The notes under the pieces were generated by a model. The model saw only the letters and a program-made list of their open reading frames with translations. It was not told the DNA's origin and did no database searches. From Huintestinicola sp050874005 (GTDB lineage Bacteria; Bacillota; Clostridia; Oscillospirales; Ruminococcaceae), in contig NZ_JBNMJV010000012.1 in NCBI RefSeq assembly GCF_050874005.1, positions 1 to 64,000 of the forward strand: a stretch of DNA of 64,000 nt. Reading direction: 5' to 3'. Below, piece after piece: positions 32,292 through 40,848 of this stretch (position 1 is its first letter; each line of letters starts with the position of its first letter). A program made the translations under genes and the position numbers.

Positions 32292-34399
32292 TTTCTATCC
32301 TCTCTCACATATATTTCTCCGCCACTTGCGATAAATTCTCCGCTGCCTTTTACGATAGTTTCATCTGCGGGTAGCAGTCCCTTGTAATTTTTGTTCGCTG
32401 TCAGATAAATATCCGCACGGACAGGCACCTCGGCGGTGCAGTTATAGATACACATATCGAAGCTTTCATCGGGCGGAGCGCATTTGCGGTCAATGCTGAT
32501 GAGTTTCGCTCCCCCTGCTTCAATTATGCAATAGTCTTTGTTAGGACGGCAGTATATGCTGCCGAATTTAATTATATTACCTTCCGTCTCATATGTCAAG
32601 CCGTTATTTCCGCTTGATGACACTATCTGAGCTTTGGGGAAAGCTTTTTTGTATAGGGGTGCGGCATAGTCCGCATTTTTCGTCAGGAATACCATTCCCA
32701 CCGTTCCCGTATCGTTTCGGGAAATATAACGCTCTGCCGCTTTTATGCTTTTCCTGTTTCCCATAAAGTCAAATATTTCGGAATACTGCCCCTCGGATAT
32801 TATGAGCACGCAGCCTTTTCCCTCGGTAAGAAGCGCTATCCTTGTATATTCGTATGGAACAGCCCTGTAGACCGTTATTGCCGCCGCTGCCGAAAACACC
32901 GCCGCCGAAACGGTCAGTATCACCGCTGACCTGTTTTTCATAACAAGTGCGGCTGCTCCTGCGGAAATTATTACAAGTCCGATCATTGGAGGGGCTATCT
33001 CGGTTCCCGAGGGGAGCGCCGCAAAAGACAAGGAGCCTATTTTTTCCGCAGCCCACAGCACAGGACGGCATATGGCTCCGCTCACAAGGAAAAGTCCTCC
33101 CGAAAGCCAGGAAACCGGCAGCACCGTAAGCACCGCTCCCGTCATAGCTATCATCATTGCCGCCGTAAAAAACGGGGACAGCAGAAGATTTGTAACGGGC
33201 GACACCACAGACAGCTCGTCAAGACAGAGCATAGATGCGGGTATGACCGCCGCCGAAGCGCATACAGCCGTCAGAACAGAGCTTGTCAGCCCGGATTTTT
33301 CACCCATTTTCTTTCCGAACCTGTTCTCATAGGCTTTTTTCACATTTTCCGTAACAAAGGGGGCAAGGACAGCCGCTCCGAACACTCCCGAAAAGGACAG
33401 CAAAAATGATGTGCTTCTGACAACAAATGGTGTCCCGACGGTAAGGATAAAGGCAGCTGCAGACAGCGATGACAAAGGGTCGCTCTGCCTTTTGAAAAGC
33501 TCCGCCGAGTACACGAGAATGGTCATTATAAAGGCTCTGATGACCGACAAGCTCATATCTGCGGTAAGGGTGAACACAAGGCATACTGCCGTCACAAGAA
33601 GCAGCTTTCCCCGTTTGGTCATTGACAAGGCAATAGCGGCGGCTGAGGCTATGCCTGCGGCAACAGCCATATGCATTCCCGAAACAGAGGCAATGTGTCC
33701 CACGCCCGAACGGTACAAACACCTTTCCGCTTCCGGAGATATATTCCACTCGTCGCTGCCGAATATCATTCCGATAAGAAGCTCTCCCTCGTCCGAGGGA
33801 ACGTATCTTCGGATAATAAGGGCGGCATTTTGGCGGAGATCACGAAGGGTGCGGAAAATATTATGCTCCTTCGGGAAATATTCCTCGGTGTCCGTATCTA
33901 AAAGCAGAAAGATATTCCGGGAACGGTAATAGTCGGCGGAGTTGAAAAAGCCCGTATTTTCCGGTGCATAGAGAGTTCCCGAAAGGTATGCCCTGTCCCC
34001 TCTCACAATATCGCTGTCATTTGCATACCAGCCGATATCCGCCTTTTTTCCGCCCGGAAGCTCCACACGTGCGGTGCAGAATGCGCTGTCCTCGGAGTAG
34101 ACGCTCACGTCCTTTATAACTGCGCTGCCCTCAAATGACACGCCGCTTCGGGAGACGATATCACGGTACACAAATGCGTCATAGCCGCTGTAAAGGAGCA
34201 TACCTATGCCGCAGGAAAGCGCTGCCGCCGAAAATGCAAAGAACCGGCCGCTTTTTTCGGGGCGGACAATGAATATCACCGCCGCTCCGAAGCACAGAAG
34301 CAGTCCGCCCGCTATGCCCGACAGCCACAGAGCCAGAAACGAAGCCAATAGCAGACCTGCCAGATATCCCAGTCCCAAAACCGCCGCTTTTCGTGTCAT
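32279..34399 (-). CDS. comEC: ComEC/Rec2 DNA-uptake channel protein, degenerate C-terminal domain (706 aa)
   Basis: Membrane channel for single-stranded DNA in transformation. N-terminal helices (about 5-70), an OB-like DUF4131 region (80-180), then the competence domain with GMIFGSDEWNISPEAERCLY, SGVGHIASVSGMHMAV and eight or so helices. The C-terminal 150 residues align with the usual metallo-beta-lactamase domain, but the HxHxDH motif is replaced by FLTKNADYAAPL, so the nuclease site seems lost. Whether the strain is competent cannot be said; no comEA or comF is here. Promoter at 34439-34468. Confidence 0.9.
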   Translation of the reverse strand: MTRKAAVLGLGYLAGLLLASFLALWLSGIAGGLLLCFGAAVIFIVRPEKSGRFFAFSAAALSCGIGMLLYSGYDAFVYRDIVSRSGVSFEGSAVIKDVSVYSEDSAFCTARVELPGGKKADIGWYANDSDIVRGDRAYLSGTLYAPENTGFFNSADYYRSRNIFLLLDTDTEEYFPKEHNIFRTLRDLRQNAALIIRRYVPSDEGELLIGMIFGSDEWNISPEAERCLYRSGVGHIASVSGMHMAVAAGIASAAAIALSMTKRGKLLLVTAVCLVFTLTADMSLSVIRAFIMTILVYSAELFKRQSDPLSSLSAAAFILTVGTPFVVRSTSFLLSFSGVFGAAVLAPFVTENVKKAYENRFGKKMGEKSGLTSSVLTAVCASAAVIPASMLCLDELSVVSPVTNLLLSPFFTAAMMIAMTGAVLTVLPVSWLSGGLFLVSGAICRPVLWAAEKIGSLSFAALPSGTEIAPPMIGLVIISAGAAALVMKNRSAVILTVSAAVFSAAAAITVYRAVPYEYTRIALLTEGKGCVLIISEGQYSEIFDFMGNRKSIKAAERYISRNDTGTVGMVFLTKNADYAAPLYKKAFPKAQIVSSSGNNGLTYETEGNIIKFGSIYCRPNKDYCIIEAGGAKLISIDRKCAPPDESFDMCIYNCTAEVPVRADIYLTANKNYKGLLPADETIVKGSGEFIASGGEIYVREDRKWLR

Positions 34400-34438
34400 A
34401 GACTATCCTTCCCCGAATTTAGTAACGCTGACGGGGAT

Positions 34439-34468
34439 ATTATACCATATTATAAGGAAAAATGTCAA
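34439..34468 (-). promoter_or_regulatory. Promoter of the comEC operon
   Basis: Minus strand TTGACA (34468-34463), 18-base spacer, TATAAT (34444-34439). Between it and the tRNA-Pro promoter (34469-34615) I see nothing else. Confidence 0.82.
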
Positions 34469-34615
34469 GGTCGGGCGCATTGCTTTACGAAGATTTAACT
34501 GCCATTATTTCTAAAATGTAAACAAAAATCCCGCAAGAATTCATAATCACTATATTCTTCGCAGGCAAGCCGTTTTCAGGCAGGCAAATTTCTCCGAAAA
34601 AATTCAAAAAAATGC

Positions 34616-34644
34616 TTGACAAATGTATTTGCCTGTGATATAAT
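34616..34644 (+). promoter_or_regulatory. Promoter of tRNA-Pro
   Basis: TTGACA (34616-34621), 17-base spacer, TATAAT (34639-34644), perfect consensus. Confidence 0.9.
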
Positions 34645-34692
34645 ATAATAGTCGTCGGGAGAGAGCTCCTAAAGACAAATCAATAAATGCGT

Positions 34693-34770
34693 CGGGGTGT
34701 AGCTCAGTTTGGCTAGAGCGCTACCTTGGGGTGGTAGAGGCCGTGGGTTCAAGTCCCGTCACTCCGACCA
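34693..34770 (+). tRNA. tRNA-Pro(GGG), attachment site of the element
   Basis: Acceptor CGGGGTG with CACTCCG, D arm GCTCAGTTTGGCTAGAGC, anticodon stem CTACC/GGTAG with loop TTGGGGT (anticodon GGG), T arm GTGGGTTCAAGTCCCGT, encoded CCA. 78 bases. Its last 23 bases recur at 45687-45709, so an integrated element keeps the tRNA intact. Confidence 0.95.
34748..34770 (+). mobile_element. attL core (tRNA-Pro 3' end)
   Basis: 23 bases starting TTCAAGTCCCGTCACTCC and ending GACCA, identical to 45687-45709. This is the T-arm/acceptor part of the tRNA, the classic target of tyrosine recombinases. Confidence 0.92.
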
Positions 34771-34775
34771 GATGA

Positions 34776-34819
34776 AATAACCTCTCAAATGGCTTAGATG
34801 CGTCAGTTGAGAGGTTATT
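34776..34819. terminator. Hairpin at the left end of the element
   Basis: A 13-bp perfect stem (34776-34788 with 34807-34819) just inside attL. It probably ends tRNA-Pro transcription after integration and/or integrase transcription from the other side. Confidence 0.7.
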
Positions 34820-34840
34820 CTTATATAAGATTATTTGTCT

Positions 34841-34861
34841 TGGACAACTTTTGGACAACTT
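34841..34861. repeat. Direct repeat TGGACAACTT, possible integrase arm sites
   Basis: TGGACAACTT occurs at 34841-34850 and 34852-34861, 11 bases apart, about one helical turn, between attL and the integrase gene. Such spaced direct repeats are typical arm-type sites. Confidence 0.45.
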
Positions 34862-34866
34862 TGAAT

Positions 34867-36078
34867 TCAGCTCGTCTTACGGGAGCCGAATTTCTTGTTC
34901 AGATGAAGCATATCTACGATCTCGTCTGTGGCTTTTGCCTTGACCTCGTTGAAGGCGTGAGTATATACAGATAAAGTCGTATTTGGATTCGAATGTCCTA
35001 AAATATCGGCAACAGTCTTTACGTCTGTACCCTTTGCGATCATAGCCGAAGCTACGAAATGACGCATAGAGTGGATACCGTAAAAGTCCATACCGTGCTT
35101 CTTGCACATCTTTTTGAGATAATTGTAGGGCAGACCGTTATACATTATCTTTGTGTATGTAGTGTCACAGAAAAGATAGTCATCATCGGTGTGCCTTATC
35201 CCCATAAACTTCTTGCTGTTCATTTCCTGTGACTTGTATCTGAGGAAAAGATCAATAATGATCTGAGGGAGCTTTATCATTCTTACGGAGCTTGCCGTTT
35301 TGGTATTGCCCACGTACATCTCTTTCTTTTTCCTTGAATAGTTGGCAGCCCTCTCGATCCTGAGAATGTGGGTGTCAATATTGATGTCGCTGAATCTCAG
35401 ACCTACTATTTCCGAACGCCTGAGTCCACAGATAATGGCAATAGAAGCGAAAAGCTGATATTTAAGCGGTGCTTCGGAATACAGCAGCTCAACAAACTCC
35501 TCTGCCTGTTCGGGCGTATAGATTTTTCTTTCAGCCTGATTCGGAGGAGGGAGCTTGACGTTGGTACAAGGGTTCTTGGTGAGCATTTCGATACGGATAG
35601 CGTAATCGAACACTTCCGAAATAAATGAGCGGTAATGCTTTATCGTCTTGTAGGAAAGTCCCTTTTCGGGGTTGGTCTTGTTAACACCGGGCTTTGTAAG
35701 CGAATTGATGAAATCCTGAATGTGGATAGTCTTTATCTTATCCATTCGCAAATCACCGATAGTTTCATAAGTCCTTTCCTTGAAATCCTCGCAGCGTTCA
35801 CGAGTGGTTGTAGTCTGCTGAATATTGGCATAATCCGTAAACCACTTCTCCGCAAAGGCTCTGAATGTGATGGTGGGCAATATGGCAAGTGAATTGATCT
35901 GCTGTTCAAATTCAAAGCCTATCGCTTCAACCGCCTTGTCACGTTTTTTCTCGGTCATACCCTCGAAGCGTGGATCATCAAACCTTATAGTCTGATACAC
36001 AAACTTGGGTGTTCCTTTTTCATTCTTACCGCAGAACACCCTGATACGGTAAGCACTTTCTCTTTTTGTAATGTTCAT
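34867..36078 (-). CDS. Tyrosine recombinase / integrase (403 aa)
   Basis: Catalyses integration and excision at tRNA-Pro. N-terminal DNA-binding region (residues 1-60), SAM-like core-binding domain (about 70-170), and catalytic domain with Arg in ICGLRRSEIVGLRF, His-x-x-Arg in GIHSMRHFVASAM, His in ADILGHSNPNTT and the nucleophile Tyr in LSVYTHAF. ATG 36078 is preferred since AAGGAG lies 8 bases upstream; the longer frame has no similarity. A hairpin holding this AAGGAG (36089-36108) could limit translation. The gene lies beside attL and points to it, as is normal for such elements. Confidence 0.94.
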   Translation of the reverse strand: MNITKRESAYRIRVFCGKNEKGTPKFVYQTIRFDDPRFEGMTEKKRDKAVEAIGFEFEQQINSLAILPTITFRAFAEKWFTDYANIQQTTTTRERCEDFKERTYETIGDLRMDKIKTIHIQDFINSLTKPGVNKTNPEKGLSYKTIKHYRSFISEVFDYAIRIEMLTKNPCTNVKLPPPNQAERKIYTPEQAEEFVELLYSEAPLKYQLFASIAIICGLRRSEIVGLRFSDINIDTHILRIERAANYSRKKKEMYVGNTKTASSVRMIKLPQIIIDLFLRYKSQEMNSKKFMGIRHTDDDYLFCDTTYTKIMYNGLPYNYLKKMCKKHGMDFYGIHSMRHFVASAMIAKGTDVKTVADILGHSNPNTTLSVYTHAFNEVKAKATDEIVDMLHLNKKFGSRKTS

Positions 36079-36088
36079 AAACATTACT

Positions 36089-36108
36089 CCTTTCGTTGTT
36101 GCGAAAGG
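36089..36108 (-). promoter_or_regulatory. Hairpin sequestering the integrase ribosome-binding site
   Basis: On the minus strand CCTTTCG (36108-36102) pairs perfectly with CGAAAGG (36095-36089), a 6-base loop between; the 3' arm contains the AAAGG of the Shine-Dalgarno site. Folding would lower integrase translation, a way to keep the element quiet. Confidence 0.55.
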
Positions 36109-36162
36109 ACAAATAACGTGTGGACTGGAATCTGTCCTTTCTGGGTGGATACCTTCTAAATC

Positions 36163-36199
36163 TCCCTGTCTGTTGCCGCAGACGGGGAGATTTTTTTGT
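36163..36199. terminator. Terminator-like hairpin between DUF6076-like gene and integrase
   Basis: AATCTCCC-TGTCTG pairs with CAGACGGGGAGATT around TTGCCG, with TTTTTTT on the plus side. Read leftward it still forms the hairpin but has few T. It may separate integrase expression from the gene upstream. Confidence 0.6.
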
Positions 36200-36214
36200 A
36201 AGCACAAAAAGCAC

Positions 36215-37174
36215 TTACTTTATATCAGCCCAGAGCATATTCATCTGAATTTCAAAATTATCTATCCATTCAGAAAACGCTTCGGGCGATATTTCGCCGT
36301 TTCGGACACCGTTACGCTTTTCATAGCTTTCCGATGTGAAATTGGAGAAGATGTCATTGCAAAGCTGCAAATTATCTCCTGTCAACTGCCCTTTCTCCTT
36401 TGCTCGCCTTATTCTTGTGTACCAACGCTGATACACTTTCATATATTGAGCTTCATATTCATCATTGTGTTTTTCTTTGTATCTGCTCAGCTTTTCGGAA
36501 TTTCTCTGTTTCCTGCAGGCATCGGAGCAAAGCACATCAAACAGGCTCGATTTAGCAATGAACAGCTTTCCGCAGTTCAGACAGTATCTCGGAAAAAGGC
36601 TCTTGCTGTAAAGCAGCCGGATATAGTATTCGACCATTGACACCAAGGAAACGTCCGTAACAGCGTATTCCGAACCGTTCTTGCCCTTGATTATCATCAT
36701 AGGCATATCGTCCTTGACGTATCTGCCCAGCAGAAATTCAATAGCCTGGTCTGTGTTCGGATCTCTCGAAGGAGTAAAGCTGATATGACGCTGATGATAT
36801 ACAAAGTCCTCATTTATCAATGGAGTTTGAGTTATTTCCAGATGATCGCACAGCCACTCCAACTCGTCCTCACTAATACTATCGGACAGAGCCTTGTCAA
36901 TTACTTTTCTCAGATAACCGCACGTTACGTTATCATCGGGAACGGCAACGCTCCTGCCTTTAAGATAGTTGAGCATTTTGCAGTCGGAAGAAAGATCAAA
37001 CAGGAACGAACCTATCTCTCTTTCGGCTTTTTCTACACTTTTATCTGCAAAAATCCCACCATTTATATATCTGAACACCTTTTTCGGCTCTCCGTATATG
37101 ATTATTTCCTTCAAATTGTCACAGTCAACGCATATTGCTATGCACATATCCGCAAAAAACTTGTAATCCGCCAT
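36215..37174 (-). CDS. DUF6076-like zinc-finger protein (319 aa)
   Basis: Unknown function. The C-terminal half has a zinc-ribbon-like set RYCLNCGKLFIAKSSLFD and LCSDACRKQRN (Cys-x2-Cys ... Cys-x3-Cys), then a basic helical region (SRYKEKHNDEYEAQYMKVYQ). The N-terminal 150 residues are mixed alpha/beta. This layout matches proteins labelled DUF6076 on mobile elements of gut Clostridia; I am moderately sure of the label. It could be a DNA- or RNA-binding regulator of the element. It is co-directional with the integrase, separated by a hairpin. Confidence 0.6.
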   Translation of the reverse strand: MADYKFFADMCIAICVDCDNLKEIIIYGEPKKVFRYINGGIFADKSVEKAEREIGSFLFDLSSDCKMLNYLKGRSVAVPDDNVTCGYLRKVIDKALSDSISEDELEWLCDHLEITQTPLINEDFVYHQRHISFTPSRDPNTDQAIEFLLGRYVKDDMPMMIIKGKNGSEYAVTDVSLVSMVEYYIRLLYSKSLFPRYCLNCGKLFIAKSSLFDVLCSDACRKQRNSEKLSRYKEKHNDEYEAQYMKVYQRWYTRIRRAKEKGQLTGDNLQLCNDIFSNFTSESYEKRNGVRNGEISPEAFSEWIDNFEIQMNMLWADIK

Positions 37175-37344
37175 TAAATCAGCCCCATTTCAAAAAAACG
37201 CTTCAAATCTATTTCCGTCTATCTTCTTGGCTCATTTTCGATTATACCAAATTTTTTCGGAAAAGGCAATAGCAAAACTGTTGCAAAAAACTCACACGGT
37301 TTTATTCAAATTATACGAAATTATACAAATTGCAAAAAACCTAC

Positions 37345-37373
37345 TTGACTTTGAGAGCTGACTGCGCTATAAT
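37345..37373 (+). promoter_or_regulatory. Promoter of the xis-rep-mob operon
   Basis: TTGACT (37345-37350), 17-base spacer, TATAAT (37368-37373). The 5' leader runs about 70 bases. The divergent gene starts at 37174. Confidence 0.82.
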
Positions 37374-37449
37374 CAAGATAATTCGATAGATATATTTATT
37401 TATTGAATGCAAAAAATCAACATTGAACAAATTAAGGAGGAATTGATTT

Positions 37450-37662
37450 ATGACCGAAAGCACCAAGCCTGTAACACTTATGACCATTCACGAAGCGGCA
37501 AAGACAGGCATTATGCCCGAAAACACTCTCAGACGTATGTACAGGAACAACGAAGTCCCCTGCCTGCACGTTGGAAGAAGGACGTTCATCAACTTTGATG
37601 TGCTTGTTTCCTTCCTCAACGATCCCAACAACTATATTAAGGGGGCGGAGGTGAATGGATAA
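37450..37662 (+). CDS. Excisionase-like HTH protein (70 aa)
   Basis: Small winged-helix protein of the MerR/excisionase type: TIHEAAKTGIMPENTLRRMY, NNEVPCLHVGRRTFINFDVL. In integrative elements such proteins bend DNA to favour excision and may regulate the operon. AAGGAGG is 9 bases before the ATG. It overlaps the next gene by 8 bases. Similar proteins also act as plain transcription factors, so excision activity is inferred. Confidence 0.75.
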   Translation: MTESTKPVTLMTIHEAAKTGIMPENTLRRMYRNNEVPCLHVGRRTFINFDVLVSFLNDPNNYIKGAEVNG

Positions 37663-38731
37663 AAAAGAAGAAGCCGTCCTTTTCCCGACTGTTGGCGCAG
37701 CCGAGGGACAGCTTCCGTATAATTATTACGAACCTATTATACCATATGAAGAACCGCAATGCAATACCCCCGACATAAAATTTTTCTCGGAGATCGAAGC
37801 AGCGACCGTTGATTGGCTGTGGTATCCGTACATTCCGTTTGGTAAGGTGACTATTATTCAGGGCGATCCGGGCGAGGGAAAGACCACCCTTGCCCTGAAT
37901 ATCGCCGCTATTCTGAGCAGGGGCGAGCGATTGCCAACAGAATTGGAATACACATATACTTATAATAGTATCACTTCGATTTATCAGACAGCCGAGGACG
38001 GGCTTGCTGACACTATCAAGCCCAGGCTGACCGCCGCCAATGCCGATTGCAGTCGGATATGCACCATTATTGAGGGCAGTGATGCTCTGCACTTCTGCGA
38101 CAGTCGGCTTGAAGATACGATAGCATCAACAGGAGCAAAGCTCTTGATAATGGACCCGATACAAGCATATCTCGGAGCAGACGTTGATATGCACCGAGCA
38201 AATGAGATACGGCCTGTTATGTCAAGACTTGAAGCAATTGCCGAGAAATACAGCTGTGCCGTTGTCCTTATAGGGCATATGAACAAAAGCGGAAAAAAGG
38301 CTCAATACAAGGGGCTTGGCTCTATCGACATAACGGCAGCAGCCAGGAGCGTTCTGTTTGTGGGGCGCAGGGACAATGACAAGCGTAAACGCTGTATTAT
38401 CCCCATAAAGTCAAACCTCGCTCCCGAAGGACGGGCTGTTCTTTTCAGTGTGGGAGAACAGCTCACTTGGGAAGGCTTTGATGATATTGACATCAGCAAG
38501 GTTTGTTCCGATATGGGACATTCCTATGAAAAAACGCCTTCAAAGGTGGAGCAGGCTGAATTTTTTCTCAAAGAACTGTTTGACGGAAAAAGAGAAATAC
38601 GAAGCACGGAGGTTGAAAACGCCGCCAGAGAACAAGGCATCAGCAAGCGTGTTCTTGATACGGCAAAGAAAAATCTGCATATTTCGTCCCGTAAATCGGG
38701 AGATTATTGGTTTTATGTGTTTCCCGATTGA
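37655..38731 (+). CDS. RepA-like AAA ATPase (358 aa)
   Basis: RecA-fold ATPase. Walker A IIQGDPGEGKTTLALNIA (about 68-85), Walker B LLIMDPIQAYLG (about 167-178), then SCAVVLIGHMNKSGKKAQYKG and a C-terminal winged-helix-like tail (about 300-350). This is the AAA_25/RepA helicase family of plasmids and integrative elements, which probably supports replication of the excised circle or of transferred DNA. It starts inside the xis-like gene (GGGGGCGGAGGTGA before ATG), so it is coupled to it. Confidence 0.82.
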   Translation: MDKKEEAVLFPTVGAAEGQLPYNYYEPIIPYEEPQCNTPDIKFFSEIEAATVDWLWYPYIPFGKVTIIQGDPGEGKTTLALNIAAILSRGERLPTELEYTYTYNSITSIYQTAEDGLADTIKPRLTAANADCSRICTIIEGSDALHFCDSRLEDTIASTGAKLLIMDPIQAYLGADVDMHRANEIRPVMSRLEAIAEKYSCAVVLIGHMNKSGKKAQYKGLGSIDITAAARSVLFVGRRDNDKRKRCIIPIKSNLAPEGRAVLFSVGEQLTWEGFDDIDISKVCSDMGHSYEKTPSKVEQAEFFLKELFDGKREIRSTEVENAAREQGISKRVLDTAKKNLHISSRKSGDYWFYVFPD

Positions 38732-38847
38732 CAGACGATTGCATTGTTGCATTCTTGCAATGTTGGCTCAAAACACGCTATATAGCCAATTATCGTCAAG
38801 AATGCAAGGGTGCAAGATTGCAGACCATACGAAAGGAGTTACAAGTT
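38732..38847 (+). other. Candidate origin of transfer (oriT)
   Basis: The 116-base gap before the relaxase contains an 11-bp inverted repeat, TTGCATTCTTG (38747-38757) and CAAGAATGCAA (38797-38807), around AAAACACGCTATATAGCC, plus a second TTGCA/TGCAA pair. MobV oriTs normally lie just upstream of the mob gene and consist of such repeats beside the nick site. The exact nick position cannot be read from sequence. Confidence 0.5.
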
Positions 38848-40521
38848 ATGAGTGAAAAGAAGATATCTCACGTTCAGGGTAAGGGCTGTTTATCCCACAA
38901 CAACCGCACATTTATCCCCAAAAACACAAATCCCGATAGACGTTGCTATAACAGCTATTTTATACAGGAGAACATTGCCGACAGCTACGATAAATTATTC
39001 GGAAAGGCTGTTGACGAATACAACAGCAAGCAGAAGCGGAGCGACAGAAAGATAAAAGGGAGCTATTTTGAGCATCTGTTTCATCACGCACCCTGCAGCA
39101 CCGTTCTGGAGTCCCCCAACGGACAGAAAAGCTTTTACGAGGACGTTGTTCAGATAGGCACAAAAGATGATACGGGCAGCGGCTCCGATGACGGCGAAAG
39201 AGCGAGATTTGTTTTGATTGATTATATGGAAGATTTTCAAAGGCGAAATCCGAACTTTTATGTTTTCAATGCGGTTTTGCATATGGACGAAGCTACTCCA
39301 CATCTTCATATTGATTACATTCCCATCGGGCATTACGACAGGGGGCTTTCCGTTCAGAACGGGCTTGCCCAGGCTCTGTTTGAAATGGGATATGGCAAGG
39401 GCAAGGACGCTATTAACAGATGGCGTAAAGCGGAACGTGAGGAGCTTCGCAAGATTTGCGAAATTCGTGGGCTGCATATTGCCGATGAAGATAAAGGGCG
39501 TGGTTTCAGCTATAGCTGTGAGGAGTACAAGGAATACAAGGAAACTATTAACGGCTATGAAAAGAAGGTTTCCGAGCTTGAGGTCAAAGTCAGAGAACTG
39601 TCTGCGGACATAGAAACAAAATCCTCGGAAGTGAGCGACCTTAACGATAGGAAAACAGTATTGCAGAACGAGGTAGAGTCCCTCACGGCAGGGAAAGAGT
39701 TAGCAGAAATTTCTGAAATAAAAACTGTGAAAATGCCCCTGCATAAGCTTATGATAGATGAATCGGAAATATCGGGAATTGAGAATCTGAAAAAATCAGT
39801 ATCAGCCAAAGCAGAGGAGCTGTCCGCCAGAGAAAAGAACCTTGATATTCGTGAGGAAAGACTCAGCGAAAGCAAAGAACAGCTTGTTATCCGGGAAAGC
39901 AGGATTGCAGAAAAGGAGCAGGAGCTTGACGAGCGTCAGAAGGAAATTGCCGAACACAACGAATATGCGAAGCACAACAGCTACAAAGCGTTCGTAAAGG
40001 ATTCGGAGATCGATCCGCTTTTCCAAAGAGCAAAGAAAACTTTGGAAGAAGCCGAAAAGATGAAATACGAACAGGAACATATGACTGAGCTTCTTCAGAA
40101 ATACAAGTCAAGCAACGAGCATCTTATGGCAGACCTTGCACAGAGTCGGAGAACAGAAAAGGAAATCAGAACGGAGTTTTCCTATCAGAAAAAGCAGGCT
40201 GCAAAGGAAATAGAAAAGCTGCGTGCCGCAAGTGAAGAAAGCTCGGAGGAATACAAGAAGGAGATCTCCGAACTTTCCGAAAAGCTTGAAAGTGCCAATG
40301 CTCTGAACAGCAGTTTATCGGAAACGAACAAGACCCTGTCGGGAGAAAATGAGAAACTCACCAAAAATAACAAATGGCTGAACGGGCTGATCGACACGCT
40401 GTATGAGATCGGACGTTTCATCTGCAGCAAGCTGAAAATTGATTTTGACAGGATCGTGGACAAACGCCTTGACGGTTATTCGCTGAATTACATTTTCGGG
40501 AATAACGGTCGGGAGAGATAA
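38848..40521 (+). CDS. MobV/Pre-family relaxase (557 aa)
   Basis: Nicks oriT and pilots the strand during mobilisation. The N-terminal 200 residues carry the relaxase motifs: HVQGKGCLSHNNRTF near the start, a Ser/Glu-rich middle, and the metal-binding LHMDEATPHLHIDYIPI (about 147-163), the signature of MobV. From about 240 the protein is a long coiled coil (Glu/Lys/Ser-rich heptads), then a short basic tail. ATG 38848 is chosen since AAAGGAG is 9 bases before it. No coupling protein or mating-pair genes are present, so a helper element is required. Confidence 0.92.
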   Translation: MSEKKISHVQGKGCLSHNNRTFIPKNTNPDRRCYNSYFIQENIADSYDKLFGKAVDEYNSKQKRSDRKIKGSYFEHLFHHAPCSTVLESPNGQKSFYEDVVQIGTKDDTGSGSDDGERARFVLIDYMEDFQRRNPNFYVFNAVLHMDEATPHLHIDYIPIGHYDRGLSVQNGLAQALFEMGYGKGKDAINRWRKAEREELRKICEIRGLHIADEDKGRGFSYSCEEYKEYKETINGYEKKVSELEVKVRELSADIETKSSEVSDLNDRKTVLQNEVESLTAGKELAEISEIKTVKMPLHKLMIDESEISGIENLKKSVSAKAEELSAREKNLDIREERLSESKEQLVIRESRIAEKEQELDERQKEIAEHNEYAKHNSYKAFVKDSEIDPLFQRAKKTLEEAEKMKYEQEHMTELLQKYKSSNEHLMADLAQSRRTEKEIRTEFSYQKKQAAKEIEKLRAASEESSEEYKKEISELSEKLESANALNSSLSETNKTLSGENEKLTKNNKWLNGLIDTLYEIGRFICSKLKIDFDRIVDKRLDGYSLNYIFGNNGRER

Positions 40522-40554
40522 TCCGACAAAATATCCTATCCCTATATTATGGAA

Positions 40555-40586
40555 AAATCCGTATCACGCACGATACGGATTTTTTT
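40555..40586 (+). terminator. Terminator of the xis-rep-mob operon
   Basis: AAATCCGTATC (40555-40565) pairs with GATACGGATTT, followed by a T run, 34 bases after the relaxase stop. Confidence 0.88.
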
Positions 40587-40625
40587 CTTTTCCGTTAACA
40601 GGGAGTGCAGAGGGAACGGCTGCTC

Positions 40626-40734
40626 GCTGTCCGCAGACAGCGAAATCCCCCTCGGAGAGCCCCGTGTACTTTTGATGAGGTCTTGTGCCTTGTCAAAAGT
40701 ACTAAGGGGTTAGCTTTGACGGGAGCAAAGCTAA
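40626..40734. repeat. Cluster of inverted repeats between mob and R-M genes
   Basis: Three perfect pairs: GCTGTC/GACAGC (40626-40641), GTACTTTTGA/TCAAAAGTAC (40666-40675 and 40693-40702), TTAGCTTTG/CAAAGCTAA (40710-40718 and 40726-40734), then GCGGCTTCGCCGC. The 40587-40848 stretch has no gene. Similar IR-rich stretches occur on Clostridial mobile elements; they might be a second origin, a junction scar or a regulatory RNA. Confidence 0.55.
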
Positions 40735-40848
40735 ATCGGGCGGCTTCGCCGCAGTAAGATTGTTCCATATTAACTCTGAAAAACGAATTGTGTAAATATA
40801 ATAATCATTTTTTTCAAAGCACAGAAATTGCAGACTGTGTTTCCAAAT

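Noticed and set aside
40626..40734. Second oriT or replication origin
   Set aside because: Only inverted repeats support it; no relaxase or Rep gene reads from it, and the better oriT candidate lies upstream of the relaxase.
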